Assembly (NCBI RefSeq): GCF_025685425.1
Contig: NZ_JAGTAS010000058.1
Location: 682,001 to 746,000 of the forward strand
Origin: Terriglobus albidus
GTDB lineage: Bacteria > Acidobacteriota > Terriglobia > Terriglobales > Acidobacteriaceae
Length of the DNA stretch: 64,000 nt
Direction: 5' to 3'
Both the position numbers and the translations under genes were made by a program. Below, one piece after another: positions 9,955 to 19,392 of this stretch. Below the pieces are notes generated by a model. It saw only the letters and a program-made list of their open reading frames with translations, searched no databases and was not told where the DNA came from. The first letter of the stretch is position 1. Every line of letters begins with the position of its first letter.

Positions 9955-10313
9955 TGCGCCTCCTTCAATGTTTTCAAAAGCTCTTCAGGACGAAGGCCCA
10001 GACGACGGATGGTCGCTACGACCTTAGGCCACTGCGTGGTCAAAAATCGCTGGCGTTCGGCTTGCAACAGCAGGTCGCGTGCTCCGGGCAACATATACAT
10101 CCCCAGCCCTCGGCGCTTCTCCACCAGACCGCTGTCGACCAGCTCCTGATAGCCCTTCAGGACCGTCAGGGGATTGATTCTGTACTCTGCGGCGATGTTC
10201 CGCACCGAGGGCAGCGGGTCCCCCTCGCGCAGCGTGCCATCCAGAAACATGGCCACAATGCGGTCGCGTAGCTGGAGATAAATGGGCTGACCGTCATCCC
10301 AAACCTGATCCAT
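9951..10313 (-). CDS. GntR-family repressor, YtrA type
   Basis: A 120-residue regulator with an N-terminal winged helix (PSVRNIAAEYRINPLTVLKGYQ-type recognition region at about 35-60) and only a short C-terminal tail, as in the YtrA subfamily that controls its own ABC operon. I place the start at 10313, where AAAGGGGA precedes the ATG; an upstream ATG at 10331 lacks a ribosome site. The gene overlaps the ATPase gene by 4 bp. It probably represses the operon from the half-palindromic site just upstream. Confidence 0.88.
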   Translation of the reverse strand: MDQVWDDGQPIYLQLRDRIVAMFLDGTLREGDPLPSVRNIAAEYRINPLTVLKGYQELVDSGLVEKRRGLGMYMLPGARDLLLQAERQRFLTTQWPKVVATIRRLGLRPEELLKTLKEAQ

Positions 10314-10354
10314 GAGTCCCCTTTGTGGCACCGAAGAGCCGGTGCACTGTTTTA

Positions 10355-10366
10355 GTTACGTATAAC
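10355..10366. promoter_or_regulatory. Possible GntR operator
   Basis: GTTACGTATAAC carries inverted GTTA/TAAC arms and lies 42 bp upstream of the GntR start, in the control region shared with the divergent MutS-like gene. Position and partial symmetry suggest an operator; the motif is short. Confidence 0.35.
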
Positions 10367-10450
10367 ACTACAACGAGGTTCCGTAACGCAAGAAATTTTT
10401 TTCAGGTGATGTCGCGCGGTCACGTGGGGATCCGGACTGCGGGACGCCAA

Positions 10451-12274
10451 ATGCTACAGGCAGATAATAGGCAGATGGCAGCTTCGTCTCCCTGGTCTCC
10501 AGTTGAGGAATACACGAGTCGGCAGCATTTGCGTGAGCAGCAGGTCGAGAGACATGAGTCCAGGCATATTGCCCTCGGGTATCTGAAGCTACTCCTGATC
10601 GCCGCTACCGTAGTTCTCGCCTGGTTATCGCGCAACCACTTTTCTCAATCCTTCTGGCTTCCGGGCATACCGGTGCTGTTATTTATCGCGGTCGCGGTTT
10701 ATCACACACGTGTCCTGCGCCGGCAGGCAGACGAACGTCGAGCGGTGGAGTTTTACAGCAACGGGCTGGCACGGATAGAAGACCGCTGGCCGCGAACCAC
10801 GGAACGCCTGCTTCCGGAACAGGAGATTGCGTCCAGTCTCTACGCCAGGGACCTGGATATTGTCGGAAAAGGAAGCCTGTTCGAGCTGCTCTGCCTGGCG
10901 CGAACCCGCATGGGCGAAGAGTGCCTGCTGGATTGGCTGCTTCATGTGCCCTCACTGGAGACGGTCTATCAAAGGCAGAACGCGGTCTCCGAGCTTCGAG
11001 GTCAACTGGATTTCAGAGAACAGATGGCCATCACGGGTGAAGCTATTTCTATCGGGGTATGGCCCGAACCGCTGAAACAATGGGGAGCAGCCACCCAGGC
11101 ATTCGCCAGTATCTGGCTTCGCTGGCTCGCCGCGGCGCTCACACTCCTGGCGATTGGCGCGGCGGCCTTCTGGCTCACGCATGGATTCGTTGGTCCCCTG
11201 TTCGCAGTACTGGTAGTACAGTGGTGCCTCGTACGCTATCTGAAACTTCAGATAGCACAGACGCTGGATGGCGCCGATAAGGCCTTCCAGAATTTGAAAC
11301 TGGTTGCTGCGCTGTTGCACGAAATAGAGAAGCAGCCTTTTGAAGGGACTCACCTTCAGAGCATCCAAAAGCAGCTTTTCTCACAGCCGCTCGCCGCCTC
11401 TGAAGCGATTGCTCAGTTGGGAAAGATCGTCGACTATCTGGAGGCGCTGGCAAATCCATTCGTTAAGCTGTTCGACCTGCCCCTGATGTACACGGTGCAG
11501 GTTGCTTTCGCGATTCATGCCTGGCGCGAACGGAATGGGCATGAGCTTGCCTCCTGGCTGAATAGCCTCGGGGAGATGGAGGCGCTGCTCTCATTGGCGG
11601 CTTACAGCTATGAGCATCCTGAAGACCCGTTTCCCACCTTTGTCGATGGACCCGGAAGCTTCCATGCCCAAGATCTCGGCCATCCGCTCATTCCTGCGGC
11701 AAAGTGCGTCCGGAACAACGTGGAAATCGGCAACCCCGCCAGAGTACTGCTGGTCAGCGGTTCCAACATGTCTGGAAAGAGCACGTTGATGCGTACGGTA
11801 GGCATCAACACAGTGTTGGCCTTATGCGGCGCCCCGGTTCGGGCAAAGCAGATGCAATTAACCCTTCTCCGCATTGGCGCAAGTCTGCTGGTTAATGACT
11901 CTCTCGAGCGCGGCGCCTCACGGTTTTATGCCGAGATTGAAAAGCTTCAGGCGATATGCAGTGTTGCGCAGCAGCCAGGCCCACCGGTGCTTTTCCTTCT
12001 GGATGAGCTACTGCAAGGAACTAACTCGAAGGATCGCCGCATCGGTGCGGAAGGAGTGATGCGTGAACTGGTCCAGGCCGGCGCCATCGGGATTCTGACG
12101 ACCCATGATCTTTCGCTCACCCATATGGATCATGAAGATGGAACGCTGCGAAACATGCATTTTCAGGATGCAATCGTGGACGGGAAGATGCAGTTCGACT
12201 TCCGCCTGCACGAAGGAGTCGTCACCAAGAGCAACGGCGTGGAGCTGATGCGCCTTATTGGTTTGAAGGTATAA
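10451..12274 (+). CDS. Membrane-anchored MutS-family ATPase
   Basis: The C-terminal third is a MutS ATPase domain. Walker A SGSNMSGKSTLMRT is near residue 440, Walker B FLLDELLQGTNS near 515, and the His switch LTTHDLS near 550. The N-terminus has two hydrophobic segments (about residues 42-60 and 65-85) and more lie mid-protein; mismatch-recognition domains are absent. Such MutS-related membrane ATPases are common in acidobacteria and Bacteroidetes and have no settled role. The frame extends upstream to 10325, but that part overlaps the GntR control region. I prefer 10451 (607 residues, GGGACG upstream); 10409 and 10475 are alternatives. Confidence 0.8.
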   Translation: MLQADNRQMAASSPWSPVEEYTSRQHLREQQVERHESRHIALGYLKLLLIAATVVLAWLSRNHFSQSFWLPGIPVLLFIAVAVYHTRVLRRQADERRAVEFYSNGLARIEDRWPRTTERLLPEQEIASSLYARDLDIVGKGSLFELLCLARTRMGEECLLDWLLHVPSLETVYQRQNAVSELRGQLDFREQMAITGEAISIGVWPEPLKQWGAATQAFASIWLRWLAAALTLLAIGAAAFWLTHGFVGPLFAVLVVQWCLVRYLKLQIAQTLDGADKAFQNLKLVAALLHEIEKQPFEGTHLQSIQKQLFSQPLAASEAIAQLGKIVDYLEALANPFVKLFDLPLMYTVQVAFAIHAWRERNGHELASWLNSLGEMEALLSLAAYSYEHPEDPFPTFVDGPGSFHAQDLGHPLIPAAKCVRNNVEIGNPARVLLVSGSNMSGKSTLMRTVGINTVLALCGAPVRAKQMQLTLLRIGASLLVNDSLERGASRFYAEIEKLQAICSVAQQPGPPVLFLLDELLQGTNSKDRRIGAEGVMRELVQAGAIGILTTHDLSLTHMDHEDGTLRNMHFQDAIVDGKMQFDFRLHEGVVTKSNGVELMRLIGLKV

Positions 12275-12296
12275 AACAAACCAGGCCCTCCGCATT

Positions 12297-13304
12297 TCAA
12301 CCAGCCTGGATGCCGACTGTTGCTAATTGAATCGCCTGATTGATTGCTTCAAGCAAACTGCGCTCATCGGCGTGGCCAGTTCCTGCGATATCGAACGCCG
12401 TCCCATGATCGACGGACGTACGAATCACCGGAAGCCCGAGAGTGATGTTTACCCCGGATTCGAGCCCCAGGACTTTTACCGGCCCATGCCCCTGATCGTG
12501 ATACATCGCGACCACCATATCGAAGTCGCCGCGCTGAGCCAGAAAGAACAGGGTGTCTGCCGGAAGCGGCCCCTTTACATCCCATCCTTTGCGCCTGCAC
12601 GCCTCCACAGCAGGAACGATCTTTTCGCCTTCTTCTCCACGCCCGAAGAGTCCGTTCTCGCCGGCGTGAGGATTGATGCCGCACACGCCGATGCGGGGAT
12701 TTTTGATCCCGGCGCGCTCAAGTGCCGCATGGGCGCGGATGATCGTTCGCTCAACCAAAGCGGCATCGATCTTCTCGATGGCGTCGATAAGACCGATGTG
12801 AGTTGTGACGTGCACGACCCGCAGCTTCGGAGTCGAGAGCATCATCGAGACTTCCCCCGCACCGGTCAGCGATGCGAGCAGCTCGGTATGTCCGGGAAAG
12901 AAATGGCCGCCTGCATGAAGGGCTTCCTTATTAAGGGGAGCAGTGCAGATGGCCTGGATGCTGCCGTTCATCGCAAGTCTGGCGGCAACTTTGAGATAAC
13001 GGTAAGCCGCATCTCCGGCGATCGGAGATATCTTGCCCCATGGAAGATCCTCAGGAATCAGGGCAAGGTCAATGCAGTTGATGACCCCAGGAGTAAACCT
13101 GGCATCTGAGAGGCGCTCTCCGCTCAATGGATGAATGGTGAGCTTTGCCTGGACGATCTCAGCGGCTTGGCCAATTCGGCGGGCATCCCCAATGACGAGC
13201 GGCCGGCAGCGCTCGTAGACCTCTCTGTGCATGAGGGCCTTGACGATAACCTCGGGTCCGACACCCGCTGCGTCTCCCATGGTGATGGCAATGATTGGGG
13301 TCAT
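12297..13304 (-). CDS. pdxA: PdxA-family 4-(phospho)hydroxy-threonine/threonate dehydrogenase
   Basis: A 335-residue PdxA-fold protein beginning ITMGDAAGVGPEV, with the metal-binding histidines in ATHIGLID/THIG (about 160-170) and MYHDQGHGPVK near 265. PdxA oxidises 4-phosphohydroxy-L-threonine in vitamin B6 synthesis; PdxA2 paralogues act on four-carbon acid-sugar phosphates. Lying directly downstream of a sugar-acid permease gene (kdgT), this copy may be of the second kind, but no DUF1537 kinase is present to confirm it. Start chosen at 13304 with AAGGAAG; the longer frame to 13394 overlaps kdgT. Confidence 0.85.
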   Translation of the reverse strand: MTPIIAITMGDAAGVGPEVIVKALMHREVYERCRPLVIGDARRIGQAAEIVQAKLTIHPLSGERLSDARFTPGVINCIDLALIPEDLPWGKISPIAGDAAYRYLKVAARLAMNGSIQAICTAPLNKEALHAGGHFFPGHTELLASLTGAGEVSMMLSTPKLRVVHVTTHIGLIDAIEKIDAALVERTIIRAHAALERAGIKNPRIGVCGINPHAGENGLFGRGEEGEKIVPAVEACRRKGWDVKGPLPADTLFFLAQRGDFDMVVAMYHDQGHGPVKVLGLESGVNITLGLPVIRTSVDHGTAFDIAGTGHADERSLLEAINQAIQLATVGIQAG

Positions 13305-13365
13305 GAGTTCTTCCTTACTGCGGCATGGCCGCCGCTCCCGATGAACGGCTGCTGCACCTATAAGA

Positions 13366-14376
13366 TCATCGGTTGGAATCAGACGTTTCCGCAACTATCG
13401 GATCTTCCTCCGATAACAGAGGCTTCTCCTCGGGACGAGCCATGTGTGTCTTCCACAAAGCCGTGAGTGGAGGAACCAATAGGCTGCTTACGATCACGCA
13501 GCAGGCGACGAGCACGGTGGCGGATGCCGCTGCGGGCGCATACCTGGGGTTAGCAACCGCAACCAGCATCGGCACCGCCGCGGCATTCCCTGCCGTAGTT
13601 GCTGCCGCAATTCCTGCGGTGCCGTCGCCGCCGATGAGGCGATCCGCGCCTATAAGGCAGACGGCGCTGACAAATACTAAAGCTACACCAAGAGCGAGAC
13701 CGAGCAAGCCGGCAGTCGCGACGCGGTGCAGATCAAGCGTGCATCCGATAGCAAATGCGAAGAATGGGATAAGAACCGAGACGCCCTGTGAGAGGAACTG
13801 CCGCATCTCGTGATCGAGGTTTCCAAGAAGCATCCCTACCGCCAGAGGCAGAATCGCTCCTACCATCGTCTGCCAGGGGAAGGCTGCCAGGCCGGCCACA
13901 CCAAGCGAGACCATCGTAAGGAACGGGCCGGACTCAAGCGTCATCACGGTATATGCTGCCGTGTCGGCCGGCTGACCGTACTGCTCCATCAGCGCCATGT
14001 AAAGGCCGCCATTGGTATCGTTGATGGCAGCGACGACGGCAAGCGTGGATAGCCCTGCAAACCATCCGGTGCGAACGGGGTCAATGCCAATAAGATGCCC
14101 AAGGACAAAGCTGGCAATAAACCCGAGCGCCACCTTTGTGGCCATCAACGCCCCGCCCTTCTTCAGCAACTGCGGCAGGGCGCCGACCGAGATGCGCGCT
14201 CCCATACAGACATAGAAGACGGCGAGGATCGGCAGAGCTCCGGTATACAGAGCATTGGTGAAAGATCCAAAGAACGGGGCTGCATGCGGAGCGAACGTAG
14301 CGAGAGTCGCACCGCACAGGAGCGGGACAACCATCATGCCACCGGGCACTCTTTCGATTGCTCGTTTGATCTGCAT
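13366..14376 (-). CDS. kdgT: 2-keto-3-deoxygluconate permease
   Basis: A 336-residue protein with about ten membrane segments that matches the KdgT family throughout, including [14 protein letters not shown] at the N-terminus and [15 protein letters not shown] near 275. It imports 2-keto-3-deoxygluconate, a pectin and uronate breakdown product, by proton symport in the inner membrane. The last 30 residues are charged and cytoplasmic. The gene is 61 bp upstream of the pdxA-like gene, so the two are probably co-transcribed and belong to sugar-acid use. Confidence 0.92.
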   Translation of the reverse strand: MQIKRAIERVPGGMMVVPLLCGATLATFAPHAAPFFGSFTNALYTGALPILAVFYVCMGARISVGALPQLLKKGGALMATKVALGFIASFVLGHLIGIDPVRTGWFAGLSTLAVVAAINDTNGGLYMALMEQYGQPADTAAYTVMTLESGPFLTMVSLGVAGLAAFPWQTMVGAILPLAVGMLLGNLDHEMRQFLSQGVSVLIPFFAFAIGCTLDLHRVATAGLLGLALGVALVFVSAVCLIGADRLIGGDGTAGIAAATTAGNAAAVPMLVAVANPRYAPAAASATVLVACCVIVSSLLVPPLTALWKTHMARPEEKPLLSEEDPIVAETSDSNR

Positions 14377-14550
14377 CCTTGATGCCTCTGGTTCTTTGAT
14401 ATTTCGATCTTCCTAGAGCATTCTTCGTGGCATAAGGTTCGTAAGGCGCAAAGAGAACGTCGGGAAAAAATCAGATCAATCCTACTATTTTCGGAGCTCC
14501 TGAGAGGTGCTACTGAACCTCGCACACTCCCGTTTATGATCCGAAAAGAA

Positions 14551-14582
14551 AATGGCTGGATGCCATAAGGCATCCAGCCATT
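14551..14582 (-). terminator. Intrinsic terminator after the multicopper oxidase gene
   Basis: A perfect 14-bp stem (AATGGCTGGATGCC and its complement) with a four-base loop, followed on the minus strand by TTTTCTTTT. It lies 84 bp beyond the oxidase stop and ends the cytochrome-oxidase operon. Confidence 0.85.
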
Positions 14583-14665
14583 CTTGTCGGCGGCAGTATG
14601 CGTGCCCGCTTATGAATGGAAGGCAGCGTCAATCACTGCCCACGTCTTCTGAATAGGAGCGCTCT

Positions 14666-16447
14666 TTAGCCATTTTTCTCTCCGAGCGACTCGATCGTGC
14701 GCTGATGGTGGTGCTTCGGATGTTCGGGCAGAATGAGGAAGTTCTGCATCATACCGGTGTCTTCGTGCGGAAGAATGTGGCAGTGGAAGACGGATTTTCC
14801 TATCCACTCCTGGAAGCGCATCCGGATGACGGTCGCTGTATCCTGTGCTACCCAGATGGTGTCCTGAACGAGGCGATGCGGAGGCTCTATGCCCGCTTGG
14901 GAGACAACCTCGAAGTTGTTCACATGGATATGGAAGGGATGACCTTCCGTGCCTCCGCGCGCCGAGTCCGGAACTTCGATCGTCCACTCTTCACAGGTAC
15001 CGCGATATACGGTCGTAGGCACCGCAAACTCGTCATAGAGCTGGTTATTGATCATGAAGTCGATACCGACCACTGGATTCTTTTCGCCAGGAAAGCGTCC
15101 GCTGAAGATGAACCTGCGCTTACGCACAATCTCATCCGGGCGAATGGGCTTATCGCGAGTGAGCGGCGGAAGATCACGAGGAATCTTCATGTCCATCGGT
15201 TCACCTTCTACTTCAATCACGGCGATGGTCTTCTGCACAGCTTCCAGGAACTGCGCACTCTGGGCGAGTTGGAGGATCTTGTACTTGCCGGGCGTGTCGC
15301 ACGCCTTGATCAGGAACTCCGCACGGTTGGCGGGTGCAAGAACAACCTGCGAAGCATTGTTGACGTACTCTTTTGGCCAGGGGTGATCGAAGTTGTTGCC
15401 ATCGATGGCCAGCAGGTACATTGTGTGCTCTTCCACTTGAACCGGCATCATCAGGTCAGAACAGCCATTCAACATGCGGAAACGCGCCACTTCGCCGGGG
15501 CGCATTTTAAAGACCGGCGCCTCCAACTGCTTATGTTTTGGAGACGTCGGCTTCTCAAAGTTGTGCTCTTCCCTGAAGAACGGTGCTCCATTCACCATGT
15601 AAAAGCGCAGATGGTAGTCGCCGGTGGTGAAGCCACAGCTCTGTGGAGGATTGGTTGGCTTTCCATCGATCGTCACCGACTCGGACTTGTCTTTGGCAAA
15701 GGTCTGCCAGATGGCATTCTGCTTCGGCTCAAAGCTCTCGCTGTAGTCGGCGTGCGGCTCATCGGTCTTGAAAAGACCGATGTCCTGCACCACAAGGAGG
15801 TGGTCCGCTGCCGCCTTGATCTCAGGCACTTCATCGATCGCACCGGGAACAACAATGCCGCCGGCCATGCCGGAGACAGCCTGCACCGCGGTGGAACCGT
15901 GAGCGTGCGGGTGGTACCAGTTCAGGCCCGGTGACTGGTCGTGGGGAATGACAAAAGGATAGTCCTTGTACTCTCCCGGACCGATCGAAATCATCGGAGC
16001 GGTCACATCACTGGTGCCTAAAGGCTCAAAGATATGCGGCGCAATGTCCAATCCATGCAGATGCAGGTTGGTATGGTCCAGCATGTGGGGTACGTTCATG
16101 TCGCCGCCCCAGTCCTTCGAGTCATAGGGCGTCAGTCTGTTCTTAACACGGACTTTCAATGTAGTGCCTGGTTTGGCAATAATCGGCGGTCCGGGGATCG
16201 TGTCATTGTAGGCGCGGACCTTCACCCGATGACCATCAATGGTCATCAGCTTCCACTTCACTTCGAGCGTGTAATCGGGCACGAAGTGCTCTTCGTTTGC
16301 CTGCAGCGGCAGTGGAGCCGCTTCCTCCATAGGCATGGACATGTGGTGTTCTGCCGGATGTTGCTGCGCGTTTCCCTTCGGGGCAGCAGCACTGGCTGCA
16401 GCTCCTGCTGCCAGTGCCATAAAGTTACGCCGGGATACATTCTTCAT
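14666..16447 (-). CDS. Multicopper oxidase, Tat-exported
   Basis: 593 residues. The N-terminus MKNVSRRNFMALAAGAA is a twin-arginine leader. All four copper-binding histidine motifs are visible: HLHGLDIAPH (about 130), WYHPHAHGS (about 190), HPFHIHVNNF (about 510) and HCHILPHEDTGM (about 565), the last with the type-1 copper axial Met. The order is that of a three-domain laccase/CueO-like oxidase acting in the periplasm or at the cell surface. The ATG overlaps the stop of the upstream cytochrome gene (ATGA), so the two products are probably made together. An open frame continues to 16792 but is only the antisense of the cytochrome gene. Substrate unknown (copper, manganese or phenolics are possible). 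Confidence 0.92.
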   Translation of the reverse strand: MKNVSRRNFMALAAGAAASAAAPKGNAQQHPAEHHMSMPMEEAAPLPLQANEEHFVPDYTLEVKWKLMTIDGHRVKVRAYNDTIPGPPIIAKPGTTLKVRVKNRLTPYDSKDWGGDMNVPHMLDHTNLHLHGLDIAPHIFEPLGTSDVTAPMISIGPGEYKDYPFVIPHDQSPGLNWYHPHAHGSTAVQAVSGMAGGIVVPGAIDEVPEIKAAADHLLVVQDIGLFKTDEPHADYSESFEPKQNAIWQTFAKDKSESVTIDGKPTNPPQSCGFTTGDYHLRFYMVNGAPFFREEHNFEKPTSPKHKQLEAPVFKMRPGEVARFRMLNGCSDLMMPVQVEEHTMYLLAIDGNNFDHPWPKEYVNNASQVVLAPANRAEFLIKACDTPGKYKILQLAQSAQFLEAVQKTIAVIEVEGEPMDMKIPRDLPPLTRDKPIRPDEIVRKRRFIFSGRFPGEKNPVVGIDFMINNQLYDEFAVPTTVYRGTCEEWTIEVPDSARGGTEGHPFHIHVNNFEVVSQAGIEPPHRLVQDTIWVAQDTATVIRMRFQEWIGKSVFHCHILPHEDTGMMQNFLILPEHPKHHHQRTIESLGEKNG

Positions 16448-17925
16448 TTCGTCACCACCTTCTTCCGCATCTTCAGGAGCGTCTCCACCTTCTGCTGCGC
16501 AGGCTTCATCTGGTTGGGATCGGTGCAGGCTAACGGCGCATGGTCCGTGTTGAAGTAGCCATACTGCGTAAAGGCCACCGCGAGTTGCAGCGAGGTATCC
16601 AGAGAGAATGCATCGCTGTACTGTCCCCCCGGAAAGCGCTGCGGGAAGGTCTGGTTCTGGAAGTACGCGGCATTCTCCAGCGAGTAGGATTGGCACATAC
16701 CATCGAAGCCAAAGCTCGGCGGTGCATTTGCTCCCATGACACTGGGCGCTCCCTTGGGTGCGGCATATGCGCTGGCATGGCATGAGGTGCATGACGATTG
16801 CGGATTATCGACTGGTCCCGCAAGACGGTCCTTGCAGCCCAGATGCTGGAAGGTACTGATGTCTGTATTGATCACGCTCTGCTGCAGCGGCAGGCTGGCA
16901 GACTCCGGAACTGCCGGGAAGGTCCATGGATCAGACCCCCACTGGAGACCAACAGGAACAAGGTGGTCCCAGAAGGTGCTGCCGGGCGTATCACCGTCGT
17001 AGGCAAAGGTGCCATAGACCCAGCGCGACGGCGAGCGAGGATCGACCACTGCCACATCTACCTGAACAACATGGTCAGGTTGTACTTCGCGGTCACACTC
17101 ATAGCCTTTGGCCTTCGTGTACTTGTGGCGGTCCACCATCCACTCCGGCGAGCCATGCAGGAAAGGCACGCAATCTACCGGCACATTCGACGTAAGCACC
17201 TTCACGACCACCGTTCCTTTCGGGAATGGCAGCCCCGCCGGTATCGCGCTGCCAAGGTACTCTCCCACCTGCGGCACACCGCTGGGTGGCACGGTGCGGC
17301 CAAGCGCATAGCCGCCGTACTCGTTGTAATAACCTACTGACCATGACTCAAAGCCCCACGGATATTCGGTTTTGCAGGCGTCTGTCATGCCGGCCATGAA
17401 GAACTGGACATGGGGTCCGCCGCCTGGAGCCTTCATGAACTCGCCCAGTGTTGCTGTGCGCTCGTTGGTGGTGCCATGCACATACTCGCGGCCGGCGGTC
17501 GGGTCATAGGCCATCCACGGTACGTTGAACCAGCGAGTCTTTCCGTTGACGTTCGTGTTCCAGCCCACTTCGTTCGACAACTGGGGGTCCTGTCCCTGCT
17601 TTACATAATCGAGAATGGCCTGAATGTACTCATCCCAGTGCTGGCCATGCCACTGCGGCGACTCCACCTTCTGCGGAGGGAATTTCGTGCCAAAGTTCAC
17701 GTTGATGTTCAGCCACGCACACTCCGGGCAGGTATCGGGCACGCTGCGAGGATAGTCATGGCTGAGCTTGAAGACGGGTGTGGTTGGCTTTTTCGGTGCG
17801 GGCACAACCGCATCCCGAAATGCAGCCGCCGCCGCGGAGTCCGGTTTTACCGGGGCCTGCCCCCAAAGCGGCGCCATGACCGCGAGGGTCATCAAGGCCG
17901 AAAGAATAGTTCGTATCGATTTCAT
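16444..17925 (-). CDS. Exported monohaem cytochrome c-like protein
   Basis: 493 residues with a signal peptide (MKSIRTILSALMTLAVMAPLWGQ). A single haem-binding motif CTSCH is at residues 379-383, in a C-terminal domain; a CPEC pair occurs near residue 65. The rest is a large Trp/Pro-rich region I cannot assign to a named family. It is translationally coupled to the multicopper oxidase gene, suggesting that it passes electrons to or from that enzyme. Start 17925 follows AGGAG; the neighbouring ATG at 17928 is equally possible. Confidence 0.82.
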   Translation of the reverse strand: MKSIRTILSALMTLAVMAPLWGQAPVKPDSAAAAAFRDAVVPAPKKPTTPVFKLSHDYPRSVPDTCPECAWLNINVNFGTKFPPQKVESPQWHGQHWDEYIQAILDYVKQGQDPQLSNEVGWNTNVNGKTRWFNVPWMAYDPTAGREYVHGTTNERTATLGEFMKAPGGGPHVQFFMAGMTDACKTEYPWGFESWSVGYYNEYGGYALGRTVPPSGVPQVGEYLGSAIPAGLPFPKGTVVVKVLTSNVPVDCVPFLHGSPEWMVDRHKYTKAKGYECDREVQPDHVVQVDVAVVDPRSPSRWVYGTFAYDGDTPGSTFWDHLVPVGLQWGSDPWTFPAVPESASLPLQQSVINTDISTFQHLGCKDRLAGPVDNPQSSCTSCHASAYAAPKGAPSVMGANAPPSFGFDGMCQSYSLENAAYFQNQTFPQRFPGGQYSDAFSLDTSLQLAVAFTQYGYFNTDHAPLACTDPNQMKPAQQKVETLLKMRKKVVTK

Positions 17926-18004
17926 CATTGCTCCTGTAGTGCGCAAGTTCGCCCATAAATGGACACGGGGGTGCGTTCCACCTGCGGCAGTTCTGGTCTT
18001 TGAT

Positions 18005-19000
18005 CTAATTGCCGTCGGTGGCTAACAGTTCTAAAACGTACTGGTAGAAGCCTTGAATGTTCGAGAAGCTGAAGAAGACGTCCTGGGTTTTCTCCGTCCC
18101 GGGGCTGAGCGGTTTATGAATCCAGCCCTGTTCAAAACCCCATTGCTGAATCGTTAAGGACATCGGTGTCGCGGGAGTGTAGAGGTCGGGGCGCGTCAAC
18201 CAGCAGGTTGCGGTTACATCCCACAACCGGTAAAACTGCTCTTGTTTGACCAGGTTGTATGCCTCGTACGCAAGCTGTGAGTATCGATACCTTTTTCCCT
18301 GCTCTTGGAGTGCGTTCCGAAAATCATCGCTCACCGGAGCTGAATTACTGATATCCAGCGGAAACATCTGGATGCTGCCAAAGGAATTGAATACATCGTG
18401 AACAGCATATGGGTCCCAGAAGGCATTCCATTCAGCATGCTTGTTCGCGACTACCTTGCCTATCGTCTTGGGATCGAGATTGCCTTCAACATCAATTGCT
18501 CCGCCCATCCAGATCATCCGGTCGATGCCGGCGGCCAGCAGTGGGTTCTTCCCCAGAACATCCACCAGTGGTGTCATGGGTCCGGTCATCAGCAGAGTCA
18601 GCGGAGCATGCTGTTCAACGGCTTCATGCAGCAGCTTCGCCAACAATGCCTCTCCATCAGGAGGTGGTGTCGGAACATGCGGCTTGTATGGCTCCAGGCT
18701 GGGGAGCTCGTTGAAGGAAACGCAGTCTCTGCGATAGGACCACGGAAAGGCATTCCATCCGCGCGCGCGGCTCAACGCCACCGGAATACCGGTGCGATTC
18801 ATAAACTGCATTAATCGGGACGATGCATGCATCGCCGGGTCGGCAATGCAGTCTGCATTGATCACGATAATGCCAAGCAGATCGATGCCCGGCATCACAG
18901 TCAGCAACATCGACGAAATAAATTCATCAATGGCCGCATCATGAAGAAAAACGACCGGAGTGCGCTTCTCCGAAGTAATAGCGCCTTTCAAAATTCTCAT
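18005..19000 (-). CDS. Nucleoside hydrolase-like protein (IUNH family)
   Basis: 331 residues. The middle region (LTLLMTGPMTPLVDVL, MIWMGGAIDVEGN, AEWNAFWDPYAVHDVF) follows the inosine-uridine nucleoside N-ribohydrolase fold, including the Asn-rich substrate loop and a late metal-binding aspartate. The N-terminal calcium motif, normally DxDPGxDDA, reads HDAAIDEF here, so two acidic ligands are changed (Asp to His, Asp to Glu). It may have altered activity or substrate. No signal peptide. It starts after a 392-bp non-coding stretch containing a predicted promoter. Confidence 0.8.
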   Translation of the reverse strand: MRILKGAITSEKRTPVVFLHDAAIDEFISSMLLTVMPGIDLLGIIVINADCIADPAMHASSRLMQFMNRTGIPVALSRARGWNAFPWSYRRDCVSFNELPSLEPYKPHVPTPPPDGEALLAKLLHEAVEQHAPLTLLMTGPMTPLVDVLGKNPLLAAGIDRMIWMGGAIDVEGNLDPKTIGKVVANKHAEWNAFWDPYAVHDVFNSFGSIQMFPLDISNSAPVSDDFRNALQEQGKRYRYSQLAYEAYNLVKQEQFYRLWDVTATCWLTRPDLYTPATPMSLTIQQWGFEQGWIHKPLSPGTEKTQDVFFSFSNIQGFYQYVLELLATDGN

Positions 19001-19341
19001 CTTCCTAGTTCCTTTGAAATTACTCAGCTCGGAACACAGGACAGGGGATAAGACAGAAAATTAAGAATTTCTACAACGTGAACGTCTGTTTCTTGATGAA
19101 CATGGATGACTATTACCTTTGCAAAAAATCTTGTCAAGTGTAAATCGGGACACCCCATCTTACTGACTGCGGGGGTTGACCTTGGAGCGGCGCCGATGTT
19201 GCGCTCGACTTCAAGCACTTGACTGAAGGCCAACGTTGCTGCGCTGCCAATATGTGCTGAAACTCCTACTCTCTTCGAATGACCATCGGCCCACACCGGC
19301 TTCGTCGAGTGGAGCCGACTGATATGGGATACATAAAACAT
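19001..19341. other. Non-coding stretch upstream of the nucleoside hydrolase
   Basis: No convincing gene on either strand. It contains the predicted minus-strand promoter at 19110-19137; the rest shows no repeat or structure I can name. Short open frames here lack ribosome sites. Confidence 0.5.
19110..19137 (-). promoter_or_regulatory. Predicted sigma-70 promoter for the nucleoside hydrolase gene
   Basis: Reading the minus strand, a perfect -35 TTGACA, a 16-bp AT-rich spacer and a -10 TAATAG. The predicted start is about 100 nt before the coding start at 19000, leaving a moderate untranslated leader. Confidence 0.45.
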
Positions 19342-19391
19342 AGGAGGCGGACGACGCATGTTGCTCGTACCCATACGTCGCCTGCCCTCCT
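19342..19391 (-). terminator. Hairpin after the cupredoxin gene
   Basis: An imperfect long stem (AGGAGGCGGACGACG at 19342-19356 against CGTCGCCTGCCCTCCT ending at 19391) immediately beyond the cupredoxin stop. On the minus strand it is followed by TATGTTTTATG, a weak T-tract. Confidence 0.5.
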
Positions 19392-19392
19392 G

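Noticed and set aside
9094-10149. A 351-codon plus-strand open frame
   Set aside because: Antisense to the ABC ATPase and GntR genes, which have complete family motifs and 4-bp overlaps.
14705-15934. A 409-codon open frame on the plus strand
   Set aside because: It lies wholly antisense to the multicopper oxidase gene, has no ribosome site and no protein-like motifs; the oxidase has all copper motifs.
16448-16792. N-terminal extension of the multicopper oxidase
   Set aside because: It overlaps the cytochrome gene in another frame, and the twin-arginine leader begins at 16447.
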